Assembly (NCBI GenBank): GCA_009772925.1
Contig: WOUQ01000010.1
Coordinates: 21,279-85,278, forward strand
DNA length: 64,000 nt
Reading direction: 5' to 3'
From: a bacterium
GTDB lineage: Bacteria; Pseudomonadota; Gammaproteobacteria; Burkholderiales; Thiobacillaceae
In this document: positions 62,723-64,000 of the stretch, piece by piece
Position numbering within the stretch: position 1 is the stretch's first letter
How the letters are laid out: each line of letters starts with the position of its first letter
Notes under the pieces: generated by a model
Seen by the model: only the letters and a program-made list of their open reading frames with translations
The model's database searches: none
Told to the model about the DNA's origin: nothing
Position numbers and translations under genes: made by a program

Positions 62723-62780
62723 CACGGAACCACGATTGCCAACGCCAGCGCCTGCCGGCGATCGACGGCGCCGCCTGCCG

Positions 62781-64000
62781 ATGACAGCTCTCGCCCTGCC
62801 GATCCGTGCCCTGCGCCGAGCAAGGCGCGAACTGCGTCACCTCTTCGTGCGCCTGCGTGACCACCGGCAGCCGACCTTCGTCGCCGCCGGCGCGGCTCTC
62901 CCCGCGCACGCCCGCTTCGCCTTCCTCGACGGCAACTTCGTCGGCGCGCTTGCCGCCGACTTTCCGGAGTTCCCGGATGTCTTGCGGCAGCAGGCCGCCG
63001 ACGCACTCGAACACCGCTTCGACCTGCTCGGCTCCGGGCCGACGCTGGTCGCCCACGGTGTGCACTGCCACGGCGTCGAGGGCATCGTCTACGCGATGTC
63101 GCAGCCGGTGCACGCCGACCGGGCAGGGAACTGGCTCGCAGGGCGCATCAACGCCGCCAACCTCGCTGAGGCACAGCGCCTGTGGCGCCTCGTCGATGCT
63201 GGCTACGTGCCGATCGACTGGCAACTCGATTTCAAGTCCGGCTACCGCTGGCGTGAGGTCTGCTGGCACCGCGACATCCGCTTCGCTCATCGCACCGGCG
63301 TTGATATCAAGGTGCCGTGGGAGCTGGCGCGCTGCCAGCACTTGCCGGCGCTGGCACTCGCCTGCCACTTTGCGGCTGCGGGACATGCAGCCTATCTTGC
63401 GCCGCAGGTCTATGCCCGCGAATTGCGCAACCAAGCGCTCGACTTCCTCGCCGCCAACCCGCCTGGCTTCGGCGTGAACTGGGCCTGCGCGATGGACATC
63501 GCGATCCGCGCCGCCAACCTGCTGCTGGCGCGCGACATCGCGCTGGCCGCCGGCATACGCTTCGACGCCGAGTTCGAGGCCGCCTTCGCGGCGGCGATGC
63601 GCGCGCACGGGCGGCACATCGTCGCCAACCTCGAGTGGGCACCGCGTCACCGCGGCAACCATTACCTCGCCGACATTGCCGGGCTGGCCTTCGTCGCCGC
63701 TTGGCTGCCGTGCGACGCCGAAGTCGACGCCTGGCTGGCCTTCGCGGCGCAAGAACTGATCGCCGAAATCGACTACCAGTTTCACGCCGACGGCAGCAAC
63801 TTCGAGGCCTCGGTCTGCTACCACCGGCTATCCGCCGAGACCGTGCTGTGGACCGCCGCGCTGCTCGCCGCCCTGCCGCCGGAGAAGAAGGCCGCGCTGC
63901 AGCGGCCGCAGCGCCACCGGGCGCTGCCGCGCCTGCGCGCCGCGGCGCAGCCACTCCACGCGCTGCCCGGGGGCGGCGGCGAGTCGCCGCTGCGCGCCCG
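62781..64000 (+). CDS. heparinase II/III-like protein (partial, runs off window end)
   Basis: NWACAMDIAIRAANLLLARDIALAAG...HIVANLEWAPRHRGNHYLADIAGLAFVAAWLP; no stop before window end, so missing from the ORF track. Confidence 0.82.
   Translation, partial: MTALALPIRALRRARRELRHLFVRLRDHRQPTFVAAGAALPAHARFAFLDGNFVGALAADFPEFPDVLRQQAADALEHRFDLLGSGPTLVAHGVHCHGVEGIVYAMSQPVHADRAGNWLAGRINAANLAEAQRLWRLVDAGYVPIDWQLDFKSGYRWREVCWHRDIRFAHRTGVDIKVPWELARCQHLPALALACHFAAAGHAAYLAPQVYARELRNQALDFLAANPPGFGVNWACAMDIAIRAANLLLARDIALAAGIRFDAEFEAAFAAAMRAHGRHIVANLEWAPRHRGNHYLADIAGLAFVAAWLPCDAEVDAWLAFAAQELIAEIDYQFHADGSNFEASVCYHRLSAETVLWTAALLAALPPEKKAALQRPQRHRALPRLRAAAQPLHALPGGGGESPLRA

Overview
GC-rich bacterial chromosome window. 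Gene order and families (rplU-rpmA-obgE-proB, rpsF-priB-rpsR-rplI, DUF3579, DUF3619/DUF3106) point to a betaproteobacterium; this is inference. Most of the window is housekeeping: sigma factor, L21/L27/ObgE/ProB, IspH/FkpB/LspA/IleS, RibF/MurJ/S20/Ppa, MacAB-like efflux, TrpC/Alr/DnaB, S6/PriB/S18/L9, a PLP-dependent basic amino acid decarboxylase, Dcd, Mrp, RppH, Pcm, TolC and WaaA. The accessory core (about 18-33.4 kb) is an Isp-type [NiFe]-hydrogenase locus (hypC divergent from protease, HupH-like, HynS, Isp1, Isp2, HynL). It runs almost directly into a complete nine-gene V/A-type ATPase operon. Between hynL and the first ATPase gene is an apparently unannotated Cys-containing small ORF. 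It can be read from a good SD/ATG only through a -1 shift at a perfect A_AAA_AAG slippery heptamer followed at once by TAG; alternatives are a one-base homopolymer error or a frameshift mutation. Other notable items: a near-consensus FNR-like site in the AT-rich hydrogenase promoter region; a dispersed family of 7-bp-period intergenic repeats (GGGNANY), some with G-quadruplex potential; a ~380-bp nested-hairpin intergenic repeat at 8.96-9.34 kb; and internally deleted gmd and fcl remnants at the edge of a polysaccharide island (55.2-64 kb). That island carries a two-domain dehydrogenase, two methyltransferases, an AsnB-like protein, a flippase and a truncated heparinase-like protein. No tRNA, rRNA, CRISPR array, IS element or prophage was recognised.
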